The notes: generated by a model from the sequence alone, not told the origin. Numbered from the stretch's first letter, positions 26,233 to 34,536 are shown. The stretch is DNA of 64,000 bases from Oceanicaulis sp052055585 (GCF_052055585.1 NZ_CP170485.1:2976001-3040000), one strand, 5' to 3'. Numbers and translations: made by a program.

Positions 26233-26682
26233 ATGACCCTTGTTCGGCTGATTTACACCTCGTATCCGGCCTTTCCCACACGTGCGGGCTGGCTGACCGG
26301 ACCGCTGGGCGAAATCGTCAGCGCGGGGCGTGACCATAACGCGCGCAATCAGATCAGCGGCATTCTGGGTGTCGAGGTGAACCGGTTTTTCCAGATCATC
26401 GAGGGCCCGCAAATCAATGTGCTGGAGACCTACAACCGGATTCGCACGGACAAGCGGCACTATGATGTCCAGCTCAGGCAGTCCTGCGAAATCTCCCAGC
26501 GCATGTTCAAGGACTGGTCTGTCGGCTTTGCGGCCCGCGCCTTCCTGCCGGCGAACGAACCCGCCCAGATCGATTTTGATGCGGCCACCCCCGACCTCAT
26601 CATCAAGCGGGGCATTGTCCTGCGCCAGTATGGCGTCATCGCCGAAGCCGGTCTTGAAAGCCCTAGCGCTTCAGAATCCTGA
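26233..26682 (+). CDS. BLUF-domain blue-light photoreceptor
   Basis: The 149-residue protein is a single BLUF domain. The flavin-pocket residues are at expected places: Y8 in LIYTSY, N36 in HNARNQISGIL, Q54 in RFFQIIEGP, and Trp in DWSVGF. There are extra residues between Y8 and N36 compared with the usual spacing. It follows the globin-coupled sensor by 9 bp, so the two are co-transcribed. No output domain is attached, so it should act through a partner protein. Its 3' end overlaps the convergent XRE gene by 20 bp. Confidence 0.87.
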   Translation: MTLVRLIYTSYPAFPTRAGWLTGPLGEIVSAGRDHNARNQISGILGVEVNRFFQIIEGPQINVLETYNRIRTDKRHYDVQLRQSCEISQRMFKDWSVGFAARAFLPANEPAQIDFDAATPDLIIKRGIVLRQYGVIAEAGLESPSASES

Positions 26683-27277
26683 AGGTGCGACCGTCCCGAA
26701 CAGCCGCATCATAATCGTCCTGCTCGATGCTCAGATGATGGCTGTGTAGGGCTGTACCGCCCAGATCATCTGGAATGGCGGTGGACACGGCCTGAAAATA
26801 GCCCAGGCCTGACGGCATCATCGTCTGCCAGATATTCTCCACTACAAGGACCCGGCCTTCAAAGGCGCCGGCCTGTCTGAGACGGTCAAAATGGGTATCC
26901 ACCTCCTCGCCCAGCAAGCCATCCAGGCGCTCGCCGCTTTCCAGCATGGCGTATATGCCGCCTTGCGAGCGGAACCCTTGCGAAAACTCGATGAGTTCAA
27001 TGCCATCACCCTGCGCGCGGATCAGGCTGGCCGCCGTCGGCGCGGTACGCACCGCCAGACGCCATTGATCAAAGCAGGACCGAAAGCGGTTTTCTTCCAG
27101 CAGACGCAGGATCTTCGCGTGAAGCTGCAAGGAAGGCTGCTTGGTTCCAGATTCAATCCGGGAGTAATAGGCTTGGCTGATCCCCAGACTATCCGCCATG
27201 GCGGCTTGCTTGACGCCCGTCTGACGCCGGAACGTCGACAGCTGTTGAGCCAGGTGCATCTCCTGAATCTGTAACAC
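26663..27277 (-). CDS. XRE-family regulator with C-terminal sensor-like domain
   Basis: The start is taken as the GTG at 27275-27277 (MLQIQEMHLAQQL) with an AAGGGGGG site just before; an ATG 18 bases downstream is also possible. The 204-residue protein has an HTH at about residues 10-65 (AMADSLGISQAYYSRIESG) and a C-terminal region of about 130 residues that looks like a PAS-type alpha/beta fold. It is convergent with the BLUF gene (20-bp overlap), suggesting a shared light/oxygen response, which is inference. The upstream region holds AT-rich partial dyads such as AGGTA...TACCT. Confidence 0.78.
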   Translation of the reverse strand: MLQIQEMHLAQQLSTFRRQTGVKQAAMADSLGISQAYYSRIESGTKQPSLQLHAKILRLLEENRFRSCFDQWRLAVRTAPTAASLIRAQGDGIELIEFSQGFRSQGGIYAMLESGERLDGLLGEEVDTHFDRLRQAGAFEGRVLVVENIWQTMMPSGLGYFQAVSTAIPDDLGGTALHSHHLSIEQDDYDAAVRDGRTFRILKR

Positions 27278-27402
27278 GCATCCCCCCTTGTTATACCTAG
27301 GGTGATGCAATCGAACGCCTCGCCACCTCAAGGTATTTTATATACACATTACCTATATGGATATTGCACGGTCGTGTAGCCCATGCAGCTGAAATACTTG
27401 CG

Positions 27403-27438
27403 AAAAAAAACCGCCAGAGCCGGGTTCGGCTCTGGCGG
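27403..27438 (-). terminator. Strong intrinsic terminator after the cenR-like gene
   Basis: On the minus strand CCGCCAGAGCC and GGCTCTGGCGG form an 11-bp perfect stem with a 6-base loop (27411-27438), followed by eight T residues. Confidence 0.92.
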
Positions 27439-27465
27439 ATCAATGCTCATACCTGAGGTTGATGT

Positions 27466-28152
27466 TTACATCTGCAGGCGATATCCGCCGCTTTCAGTGA
27501 TCAGAAGACGCGCATGCTGGGGATCGGATTCAATCTTCTGGCGCAGGCGATACACATGGGTTTCCAGCGTGTGGGTGTTGGCCTCGCGGTGATAGCCCCA
27601 GACCTGGTCGAGCAATTCCTCGCGCGCCACGGGCTGTCCGCCGGCGCGATAGAGGTACTTGAGAATATTGGTTTCCTTCTCGGTCAGACGGGTCTTGCGA
27701 TCCTCGCCATCGATCAGAATCTTCATGGACGGCTTGAAGCGGTAGGGCCCGACCTGAAGCACCGCATCCTCGCTCTGCTGGTGACGACGCAGTTGCGATT
27801 GCACGCGCTCAAGCAAGACGACAAAGCTGATCGGCTTGGCCAGAAAGTCATCCGCGCCCGACCGCAAGCCCAGCACATGGTCCGCATCGCCGGACTGGGC
27901 GGTCAAAAGGATAATCGGCGTGCTCACCCCGTCCTTGCGCAAATGACGGCAGGCTTCGCGGCCATCCATGTCCGGCAGGCCCACATCAAAAATGATGATG
28001 TCCACCGGCTCTGACTTGGCCAGCTCCATGCCCGGCTTTGCGGCATTCGCCGTCAGCACCTTGAAATCGTCTTCAAATCCGAACTGCTCGGCCAGCGCCT
28101 CGCGCAGATCATCGTCGTCATCAACCAGAAGGATTGTCTTTTTGTTCGTCAT
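27466..28152 (-). CDS. cenR: OmpR-family response regulator, CenR-like
   Basis: The start is the ATG at 28150-28152 (MTNKKTILLVDDDDD), giving 228 residues. The receiver domain has DDDD near the N-terminus, the phospho-acceptor Asp in IIIFDVGLPDMDG (about 56), the Thr in LLTAQSG and Lys in FLAKPIS. A winged-helix DNA-binding domain follows (LTEKETNILKYLYRAGG, then THTLETHVYRLRQKIE). In Caulobacter the essential envelope regulator CenR lies near parAB; the similarity in context and sequence supports that identity. No histidine kinase is adjacent. Two inverted repeats lie upstream and could be autoregulatory. Confidence 0.8.
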   Translation of the reverse strand: MTNKKTILLVDDDDDLREALAEQFGFEDDFKVLTANAAKPGMELAKSEPVDIIIFDVGLPDMDGREACRHLRKDGVSTPIILLTAQSGDADHVLGLRSGADDFLAKPISFVVLLERVQSQLRRHQQSEDAVLQVGPYRFKPSMKILIDGEDRKTRLTEKETNILKYLYRAGGQPVAREELLDQVWGYHREANTHTLETHVYRLRQKIESDPQHARLLITESGGYRLQM

Positions 28153-28192
28153 GGTTCTGTCTCCAGTCGGGCGGACCGACAATGTGTGCCGA

Positions 28193-28210
28193 CCGGTAGA
28201 AGTCTACCGG
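28193..28210. promoter_or_regulatory. Perfect dyad upstream of the cenR-like gene
   Basis: CCGGTAGA and TCTACCGG are separated by 2 bp, centred about 50 bases before the start codon, a position fit for an operator. Confidence 0.5.
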
Positions 28211-28232
28211 CAAGCCTTGCCTGTCCGCACCT

Positions 28233-28258
28233 GATTGCGCAACGGCAAACGCGCAATC
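28233..28258. promoter_or_regulatory. Second inverted repeat upstream of the cenR-like gene
   Basis: GATTGCGC and GCGCAATC are exact inverted complements with a 10-base spacer, 80-106 bases before the start codon. It lies in a 325-bp divergent gap (28153-28477) that also has a CCTCCC/GGGGAGG hairpin near 28340. The gap otherwise holds only promoter sequence. Confidence 0.5.
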
Positions 28259-28477
28259 TCTTTGCAGAACCGATGTACTTCAAACGGCGTGAAACTTGCC
28301 TGACGGCTTTGTGAGCCTTGCGAATTTTTTCGTGAGGCCTCCCGCCGTGGTGGGGGAGGCGAGCGGAGCGCGTCAACGCCTTGTCAAACAGGCGAATACG
28401 GCTCCGTCGCCGACCCCGCACGGTTGCGGATAAGTGTTACATATAAGGGGATTTCCCTAGACCCGCGGGGCTCCGCC

Positions 28478-28987
28478 ATGCCGATCTATTCCGCCAGCGC
28501 CAGCCGCAAGCAGCTCCAAGGACCGGACTTCACAGCGCCGTGTGCGATCGGCCGATCCGGCGTGATTGAGGCGGAGAAGAAGACCGAAGGCGATGGCATG
28601 AGCCCGATCGGGCGCTGGTCCGTACGACGCGCCTACTGGCGCGCTGACCGCATCGACAAACCCGAAACCGGGCTGGTGATCGATCCGATCCGTCCCGATG
28701 ACGGCTGGTGTGATGCGCCGCAGGATCCCGCCTATAACCAGCCGGTCCGCCTACCTTATCCGGCGTCATACGAGACGATGACGCGCGAGGACGGCCTGTA
28801 TGATCTGGTTGTCGTGCTGGGCCATAATGACGACCCGCCCAAAGCCGGTCTCGGCTCGGCCATCTTCCTGCACTGCGCCTCGCCCGCCTTCAAACCGACC
28901 GAAGGCTGCGTTGCGATCGAGCGCAGTCGTTTGATCGAGCTGGTGAGCCGATTGACGCCTCGGGACTGGATCGAGATTGCGCCCTAA
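28478..28987 (+). CDS. L,D-transpeptidase (YkuD)-fold protein
   Basis: The start is the ATG at 28478 (MPIYSASASRKQLQGPDF); a longer TTG-started frame is unlikely. The 169-residue protein has the YkuD core with the His and Cys of the active site in FLHCASPAFKPTEGCVAIE, plus TPIG-like MSPIGRW. No signal peptide is seen, so either export is by another route or the protein acts in the cytoplasm. Such proteins make L,D cross-links in peptidoglycan, but this short group is poorly characterised. It is divergent from cenR, an envelope regulator, and overlaps the 3' end of yggS by 4 bp. Confidence 0.8.
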   Translation: MPIYSASASRKQLQGPDFTAPCAIGRSGVIEAEKKTEGDGMSPIGRWSVRRAYWRADRIDKPETGLVIDPIRPDDGWCDAPQDPAYNQPVRLPYPASYETMTREDGLYDLVVVLGHNDDPPKAGLGSAIFLHCASPAFKPTEGCVAIERSRLIELVSRLTPRDWIEIAP

Positions 28988-29679
28988 TGAGCGTCTCGCT
29001 CACCAAAAAGCGCCGAACCAACCCGAACAGACGTCGCGCCCAGACGCACGCCCAGCTCGAAATCCGCACTCATCCCCATGGAGAGTTTCGCCACATCCGC
29101 CCGCGCCGCGAGCTTGGCGAGCAGGGCGAAATGGGGCGCAGCAGGCTCTTCCACCGGCGGAATACACATCAGGCCTTCCACCGGCAGATCGAGATCACGC
29201 CGGCAATGGCGCACAAACTCCACGCATTCATTGACGGCGAGGCCCGCCTTTTGCGGCTCATCACCTGTATTCACCTGCACATAGAGCGCCGGGCGACGCC
29301 CGGTCTTCTCCATGGCTTTGACAAGCGCGCCCGCGAGCTTTTCGCGATCCAGCGTCTCGATCACATCAAAGAGCGCGCAGGCGTCATCCGCCTTGTTTGA
29401 TTGCAAGGGACCGATCAGGCGCAGCTCGAGATCGGGATAGCTCGTTCGGCGCTCTGACCATCGCTTCTGGGCTTCCTGCACCCGGTTCTCGCCGAAGATG
29501 CACTGCCCGGTCGCCAGCATGGCGTCCACGCGATCCTCAGGCTGGATCTTGGAGACCGCCACCAGATCAATGTCGGCGGGTGACCGCCCGGCCTGCTTGG
29601 CCGCTTTGGCGATCCGGTTCAAAATCTCGGCGCGCGCCGCAGCGATGCCGTCCGGTGAAGAGGGATAAAGGTCTGTCAT
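28984..29679 (-). CDS. yggS: YggS/PROSC family pyridoxal-phosphate homeostasis protein
   Basis: The start is the ATG at 29677-29679 (MTDLYPSSPDGIAAARAEIL), giving 231 residues. The PLP lysine is in LVAVSKIQ, followed by FGENRVQEAQ, LIGPLQSNK, the phosphate-binding end SMGMSADFELGVRLGATSVRVGSALFG. The family keeps free PLP in balance. The start codon overlaps that of the divergent thiE-like gene by 2 bp. Confidence 0.93.
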   Translation of the reverse strand: MTDLYPSSPDGIAAARAEILNRIAKAAKQAGRSPADIDLVAVSKIQPEDRVDAMLATGQCIFGENRVQEAQKRWSERRTSYPDLELRLIGPLQSNKADDACALFDVIETLDREKLAGALVKAMEKTGRRPALYVQVNTGDEPQKAGLAVNECVEFVRHCRRDLDLPVEGLMCIPPVEEPAAPHFALLAKLAARADVAKLSMGMSADFELGVRLGATSVRVGSALFGERDAH

Positions 29680-30289
29680 GGGGATCAGGGGGTATGATGA
29701 TACAGCGCGGCTGGCAAGTCTGGCCCGGCGGCTCGACGGGCCGCGCGGTGCGCTTCCCGCCCTGTTCTGCCTGACAGACCCACAGCGCACGCCGGACCTT
29801 GTCGCACTGGCGCACGCCTTGCCCACCGATATCGGCATGATCGTGCGCACATTCGGTCAGGAGAGGATCCGCCGTCAGGCCTGTGAGGTCGTGAGCATCC
29901 GTCAGGATTTAGGCGGGCTCTGCCTGATCGCAGCGGAGCCTGATCTGGCCCGTCTGACGGGCGCGGATGGCGTGCACTGGCCCGAACGACTGCTCAACCG
30001 CACCAATGTCCGACGCTCTTCAGGGCTGATCAGCACAAGCGCCCATAGCCCCATGGCCCTCAGACAGGCGCAGGGTCTGGCCGATCTCGCCTTTGTCTCC
30101 ACCACGTTTGCGTCATACAGCCCGAGCGCAAAACGGCCCATGGGCGCGTTCAGGCTGGCCGCCTATGCATCGCACAGCCCCATGCCGGTCTACGCACTGG
30201 GCGGCGTGAATACCCGCACAATCAAGCGTTTGGAAAATCTCGGGATTTCAGGAGCTGGCGCTGTCGGCGCACTGGGCGGGCCGCGGTAA
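29678..30289 (+). CDS. ThiE/TenI-like thiamine phosphate synthase family protein
   Basis: The 203-residue protein is a TIM-barrel of the ThiE/TenI type: LFCLTDPQRTPD at the N-terminus, TGADGVHWPERLL, STSAHSPMALRQAQ, VSTTFASYSPSAKRPMG, and YALGGVNTRTIKRL. Several positions differ from canonical ThiE (for example HW in place of HLGQ), so it may be a divergent member with another role. The start ATG (29678) shares two bases with the yggS ATG on the other strand, so each promoter must lie inside the other gene. Confidence 0.72.
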   Translation: MGIRGYDDTARLASLARRLDGPRGALPALFCLTDPQRTPDLVALAHALPTDIGMIVRTFGQERIRRQACEVVSIRQDLGGLCLIAAEPDLARLTGADGVHWPERLLNRTNVRRSSGLISTSAHSPMALRQAQGLADLAFVSTTFASYSPSAKRPMGAFRLAAYASHSPMPVYALGGVNTRTIKRLENLGISGAGAVGALGGPR

Positions 30290-30293
30290 GCGC

Positions 30294-30857
30294 CTAGAAG
30301 CGGAACGCAGACTCAAACCGGATTTCCGGAGCCTTGTCCTGGCCGTCCTCGCCAAAGACCTGCTCTTCGGGCGAGGTGAAGCGGACTTCACCGCCAAAGC
30401 GGAAATGCTCGGAGAATTCGTAGAACGCGCCAGCGCTGAAGTCTTCAAGGTCAACGCCCTGAGCGCCACGCGCCGGAGCCATATATCCCAGGGTCACGCC
30501 CCAGCGATCACCCGCTTGCAGGTGGAACTCGTCAGAGGGCTGCGCCCAGACCGACCGGGTTTCGGACGGCGCCAGGGTGAAGCGCTCATACCAGGGCAGC
30601 GCCGACGCCGAACCGCGATCCTCGATCACGACCGGACGGGTCGGCGCGCTGATATCGGCCTGAGCCGTCTCGGAGGCGGCGCCCAGCGAGTCAAAGCCGC
30701 GCAGGGACAGCGTAAACGGTTCCAAAACCGGCGCCAGGCTAGCCCCGCCGGTCAGCGCGAACGCATTGTCCTGGCTGGAGTCTTGCGCATACGCCGAACC
30801 GCCGGCGCAGAGCGCGCCGGTGCACAGCAGTGTCGCAAGAAGCGTGTTGATACGCAT
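30294..30857 (-). CDS. Periplasmic protein, NtrZ-like
   Basis: The start is the ATG at 30855-30857 (MRINTLLATLLCTGALCAGG), with a clear signal peptide ending at SAYAQD. The 187-residue product has a beta-rich C-terminal half (DRWGVTLGYMAPARG, FSAGAFYEFSEHFRFGGEVR) ending in Phe, like an outer-membrane or periplasmic beta protein. In Caulobacter the periplasmic NtrZ, linked to the NtrY-NtrX system, lies in this neighbourhood near cenR, and the layout fits, but the assignment rests on memory of context and general features. Confidence 0.5.
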   Translation of the reverse strand: MRINTLLATLLCTGALCAGGSAYAQDSSQDNAFALTGGASLAPVLEPFTLSLRGFDSLGAASETAQADISAPTRPVVIEDRGSASALPWYERFTLAPSETRSVWAQPSDEFHLQAGDRWGVTLGYMAPARGAQGVDLEDFSAGAFYEFSEHFRFGGEVRFTSPEEQVFGEDGQDKAPEIRFESAFRF

Positions 30858-30954
30858 GGGTCCATCCAGACAGTTCACACTCACATATAGCGGAGCGATG
30901 TGACGCTGGTAAGGCGCCTGACTGGCCGCAGGCGCACAATCAGGTCAGGGCGTG

Positions 30955-32139
30955 TCAAAAACGCAACCCTGTCTCCACAAGCAGTTGAAGACTGTCGCGG
31001 TCTGCGCCCGGCCCGTTCTCCCGCACGCTCATCACGCCCACGCCGATCAGGCCGCGCTCGCCCACCAGTCTGGACGCGCCCACGAGCACGCTCCGGCTCT
31101 CGGTCTCAACCAGATCACTGCGGCCATACCCCAGCTCCAGCCCGTAGACCCAATCGCCCTGCTCATAGGCCAAGTTCAGGCCCAGACTATGATAATCGGC
31201 GTCGAGATACCCGTCTGACCCGGTCAGACCCGACAGGTTCACCGTCAAATCGCCTGCTTCGCGGACAAGATCGGCGCGCACCAGCCAGGGATCGTCAAAG
31301 ATCGCGGCCGCGGCCCCGTCCGCCTGCGCGTGTTCATAGCCCAGTGCAGCGCTCCAGCGCACGCCCGAGGACGGAATGCGCCGGTCAAAGCTGGCCGCCA
31401 GCGACCAGACCGATTTGAGATCGGCGCGCAGCACCTGACGCCCGGCCGGATGACAGCTCCGGGCGCAAGGATCGGCTTCGGGCGCAAAGGAAGCGGACAC
31501 GCGCAAGCCGATAATCCGCTGGCTTTGCACCGATAGCCCGGCTGATCCCTCGGCCAGGCTGAGATTGGTGTCGGCGATATTCAGACCGCCGGGATCGATC
31601 GCGCCGCTCTGGGCCCGGCTCAGTCGAAAGACGTGCAAGGGCCGGGACGCTTCCTGAACCGCAGCGGTCTCCCCGGGTCCGGCCCGCAGTTTCACCCAAC
31701 GCGTTTGCAGGTAAATCTGCGCTTTTTCGACCAGAATGCGCGAACTTGAGGCGTCCAGACCCGGATCGGACGACAATCCGGTCAGAAGCCCCGCGACCGG
31801 GAGTCCGCTCTCGACCGGACCTGTCAGACCCGGTCGGGCCAGGCCGCGACGGCCATCCCCGGTGGTCAGACGCGTCTGCGCCTCGACGCCAAAGCGCCAA
31901 CCCCGGTCCGTGAAGCTTTCCGAAGAACCGCGCAACAACAGATCCGCATAGGGCGCATCCTTGGGCGCATGCGTATCGCCAAAACCGACCACAAGATCGA
32001 GATCAGCTTCGAACGAAAACTCTGTATCAGGAAAAAATCTGGAGAGCCCGGGAGCCTCCTGGCCCCATGCCGCTGTCGGCGCGGCCACGAGCCCGCCTGA
32101 GAAGACGCATGAAATCAGCGTCTTACGGAAACAGGTCAT
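30955..32139 (-). CDS. Putative outer-membrane porin-like beta-barrel protein
   Basis: The 394-residue product begins with a signal peptide (FSGGLVAAPTAAWGQEAP). It has many alternating amphipathic strands (WRFGVEAQTRL, LGLNLAYEQGDWVYGLELGY) and ends with ETGLRF, a C-terminal Phe typical of outer-membrane barrels. Two cysteines close together (CARSC) may form a loop disulphide. The layout suits a Gram-negative porin, but family membership is not certain. It lies in the same direction as the NtrZ-like gene, 97 bp upstream of it. Confidence 0.6.
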   Translation of the reverse strand: MTCFRKTLISCVFSGGLVAAPTAAWGQEAPGLSRFFPDTEFSFEADLDLVVGFGDTHAPKDAPYADLLLRGSSESFTDRGWRFGVEAQTRLTTGDGRRGLARPGLTGPVESGLPVAGLLTGLSSDPGLDASSSRILVEKAQIYLQTRWVKLRAGPGETAAVQEASRPLHVFRLSRAQSGAIDPGGLNIADTNLSLAEGSAGLSVQSQRIIGLRVSASFAPEADPCARSCHPAGRQVLRADLKSVWSLAASFDRRIPSSGVRWSAALGYEHAQADGAAAAIFDDPWLVRADLVREAGDLTVNLSGLTGSDGYLDADYHSLGLNLAYEQGDWVYGLELGYGRSDLVETESRSVLVGASRLVGERGLIGVGVMSVRENGPGADRDSLQLLVETGLRF

Positions 32140-32390
32140 AACTCGTGGCCTCGCCGAACGGCCCCGTCCCCCCGGACGTGCCCTTGTTTTCTCCGACTAT
32201 CAGCCCCGAACCGTCAAGCTGACGGCGCCGGTCTAACCGCAGATGTGAATATTTGTGACATGAAAACAACAGCTGTTCCTCCCAGAGCGCCAGCCTGAAG
32301 ACTGGCGTCCCGGCACCGGCATGGTATAGAGCAATAAGACAAAGACGCGTCGAAGACCGGCGCAGAACTGCTTGGCCGGGAGCCGCTTAC

Positions 32391-32870
32391 ATGTTGTTTC
32401 GCCGTTTGATCACCCCGTTCGCCGTCGCCGCCTGCGTCATGAGCCTGGCCGCTTGCGCCTCACGGAGCGACAGTTCTCAGGATCGTGGTCTTCTGGGCGG
32501 CGTGTTCGGCGGCGCCGGGCAAGTCAGCGACGCGCCCGAAGCCGGCATCGGCGTGAACAGCTTCCTGTGGCGCTCCTCGCTGGAAGTGCTGTCCTTCATG
32601 CCGCTCTCTGAAGTGGATCCGTTCGGCGGCGTCATCATCACCGACTGGTACGCCAACCCGGAAATCCAGAACGAGCGTTTCAAGGCGACCGTCTACATTC
32701 TCGATACCCGCCTGCGTGCGGACGCCCTGTCTGTTCAACTGTTCAAACAGGTGCGCAGCGAAGCGGGCGAGTGGGTGGACGCCGAAGTCGATCCTGCGAC
32801 CCGCATTCAGGTCGAGAACGCCATTCTGACCCGCGCTCGCCAGCTGCGTATCCAGACCATCCAGGACTAG
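32391..32870 (+). CDS. DUF3576 lipoprotein
   Basis: The 159-residue protein has a lipoprotein signal with lipobox LAAC (Cys at about 22). The rest matches the DUF3576 pattern: GVNSFLWRSSLEVLSFMPL, DPFGGVIITDWY and the final ARQLRIQTIQD. In most alphaproteobacteria it precedes leuS, then lptE and holA. Here lptE follows after 9 bp and leuS is absent. The 251-bp gap upstream has a CGCCAG/CTGGCG hairpin near 32290 and a possible TATAGA -10 box. Confidence 0.85.
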   Translation: MLFRRLITPFAVAACVMSLAACASRSDSSQDRGLLGGVFGGAGQVSDAPEAGIGVNSFLWRSSLEVLSFMPLSEVDPFGGVIITDWYANPEIQNERFKATVYILDTRLRADALSVQLFKQVRSEAGEWVDAEVDPATRIQVENAILTRARQLRIQTIQD

Positions 32871-32879
32871 GCGCGGCTC

Positions 32880-33383
32880 ATGCTGTCCCTGCGCTCCTCC
32901 CTGCTTCGCACCGGCCTGCTGACGGTTGCGCTGATCAGCCTGTCCGCCTGCGGCTTCAAGCCGCTTTATGGCGGGGCAGGCTTCAGCCAGCTTCCAGGTC
33001 TGGAGATCAGCCGGGGACAGGAGCGCGTGGATTACCTCATCGAGGATTCGCTGCGCGATTTCCTCGGTGAAGGACGCAGCCCCTATCATCTGACGCTTGA
33101 TAACGAGATCGCCCAGCGCTCTCTCGGGCTCAGCGCGACCGGCATCGCGCGTCAGTACGCACTGGTCATCACCACCGAATACAGTCTCACCGATGCTGGC
33201 GGCGCGGTCATCGCGCAAGGCCGTCTGCATGAAGAATCCCTGTTTGACGCCGGCTCTGATCCCTATTCGCTCGTCTCGGGCGCCTCAAACGCCGAAGAGC
33301 AGGCGGCAGAGGCCATGGCCGAACGTCTTGTGCGGGAGATCGCGGTCGCGCTGCGCCAGCGCGAAGCGAATACGAACCGGTGA
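32880..33383 (+). CDS. lptE: LPS-assembly lipoprotein LptE
   Basis: LptE plugs the LptD barrel that inserts lipopolysaccharide in the outer membrane. The 167-residue product has a lipoprotein signal (LTVALISLSACGFKPLYG) with the CGFxPLY signature right after the lipidated Cys. It ends in an alpha-helix with many Glu/Arg. It overlaps holA by 4 bp, a conserved pair. Confidence 0.88.
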   Translation: MLSLRSSLLRTGLLTVALISLSACGFKPLYGGAGFSQLPGLEISRGQERVDYLIEDSLRDFLGEGRSPYHLTLDNEIAQRSLGLSATGIARQYALVITTEYSLTDAGGAVIAQGRLHEESLFDAGSDPYSLVSGASNAEEQAAEAMAERLVREIAVALRQREANTNR

Positions 33384-34426
33384 AGCTCAAGACCCGGGAT
33401 GCAGACCGGGCGCTCGCCCAACCTGACGGCTCCTACACGGTCTATCTGATTTACGGGCCGGATGGCGGCATGGTGCGCGAACGCGCCGACACGCTGTCCA
33501 GAGCGCTCGTCAGGGATCCTGATGATCCCTTCACTGTCACCCGCCTGACTGATGATGACATCAAGGCCGATCCCGCCGCTCTGGCGGACGCTCTGGCAGC
33601 GCTGTCGCTGACCCGGGAGCCACGTCTGGTCCGCCTGCGCCTGACAGGTGATTCGGCGCCTGTCGCAAAGCTGATTGCTGAAGTGGATGAAGGTGTTACG
33701 CCCTCAGAAGCCACTTTGGTGATCGAATCGGGCGATCTGAAAAAGACCTCCAAGCTGCGCAAGACGGTTGAGGACGGCAAACGCACCCTCGCTGCGCCCT
33801 GCTATGCAGACACCGCGCGCGATCTCATCGGGCTCGCCGAGGAGATGTTCCGGGCCGAGAACCTGTCTCTGGACTCAGACGCCCGCGCCATGCTCGCGCC
33901 CTTCCTGGAGGGCGATCGCGCCCTTGCCCGCAGCGAAATCGACAAGCTGATCCTGTATAAGGGACTCGCCGAGCAGCGCGGTGGTGAAGCGGATGTCATC
34001 ACGCGTCAGGACATCACCGACATCTCGGCGGTGGGGTCTGAAGCCGCCATGGACCAGATCCTTGATCCCGCCCTCAGCGGTGATGTGCGGGCAGCGGACG
34101 CCGCCTATGCGCGCGGACTGTCAGCCGGGCTCAATCCGGTGGGCATCTTGCGAGGCTTGCAGCGCCGCATTGACCAGTTCGACACCTTCCATTCAGGCGG
34201 CGGTGATGCCGGTGCGCTCGCAAGGGCCGGCGCACCGCGCTTCGGCCCGCCGGCCGATCAGTTCAAGCGCTCGGCCAAACTCTGGACCGGACGTCGGCTC
34301 GATCAGGCGCGCAAATACGCCTTCGACGCTGAGCGAGCGGTCAAGCGCTCCGGCGCCCCCGCCGAAGCGATCGTCGGCGACCTGATTTTGAGATTGTCTC
34401 GCGCAGCCGCTCAGCTGCGTCGATAA
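33380..34426 (+). CDS. holA: DNA polymerase III delta subunit
   Basis: HolA opens the beta clamp within the clamp loader. The 348-residue protein shows YLIYGPDGGMVRERADTLSR, then LALSLTREPRLVRLRL, and the lid and collar domains (GDRALARSEIDKLILYKG; RGLSAGLNPVGILRGLQRRI). The GTG start overlaps the lptE stop (GTGA). Confidence 0.9.
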   Translation: MKLKTRDADRALAQPDGSYTVYLIYGPDGGMVRERADTLSRALVRDPDDPFTVTRLTDDDIKADPAALADALAALSLTREPRLVRLRLTGDSAPVAKLIAEVDEGVTPSEATLVIESGDLKKTSKLRKTVEDGKRTLAAPCYADTARDLIGLAEEMFRAENLSLDSDARAMLAPFLEGDRALARSEIDKLILYKGLAEQRGGEADVITRQDITDISAVGSEAAMDQILDPALSGDVRAADAAYARGLSAGLNPVGILRGLQRRIDQFDTFHSGGGDAGALARAGAPRFGPPADQFKRSAKLWTGRRLDQARKYAFDAERAVKRSGAPAEAIVGDLILRLSRAAAQLRR

Positions 34427-34463
34427 ATACCAATTATCTCAGTGGTTTATAAGAAAATCGCGC

Positions 34464-34517
34464 TGAGAGCGCCTGAAATCTGAAACATCGTATCTGTCTA
34501 CGCTTCAGACGCTCTCA
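34464..34517. repeat. Long inverted repeat between convergent holA and parB
   Basis: TGAGAGCGCCTGAA and TTCAGACGCTCTCA pair with one G-T mismatch around a 26-base loop, in a 110-bp AT-rich gap. It likely serves the 3' ends of both genes; there is no plain T-run. Confidence 0.5.
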
Positions 34518-34536
34518 CACGCATGATTCTCAGGAC

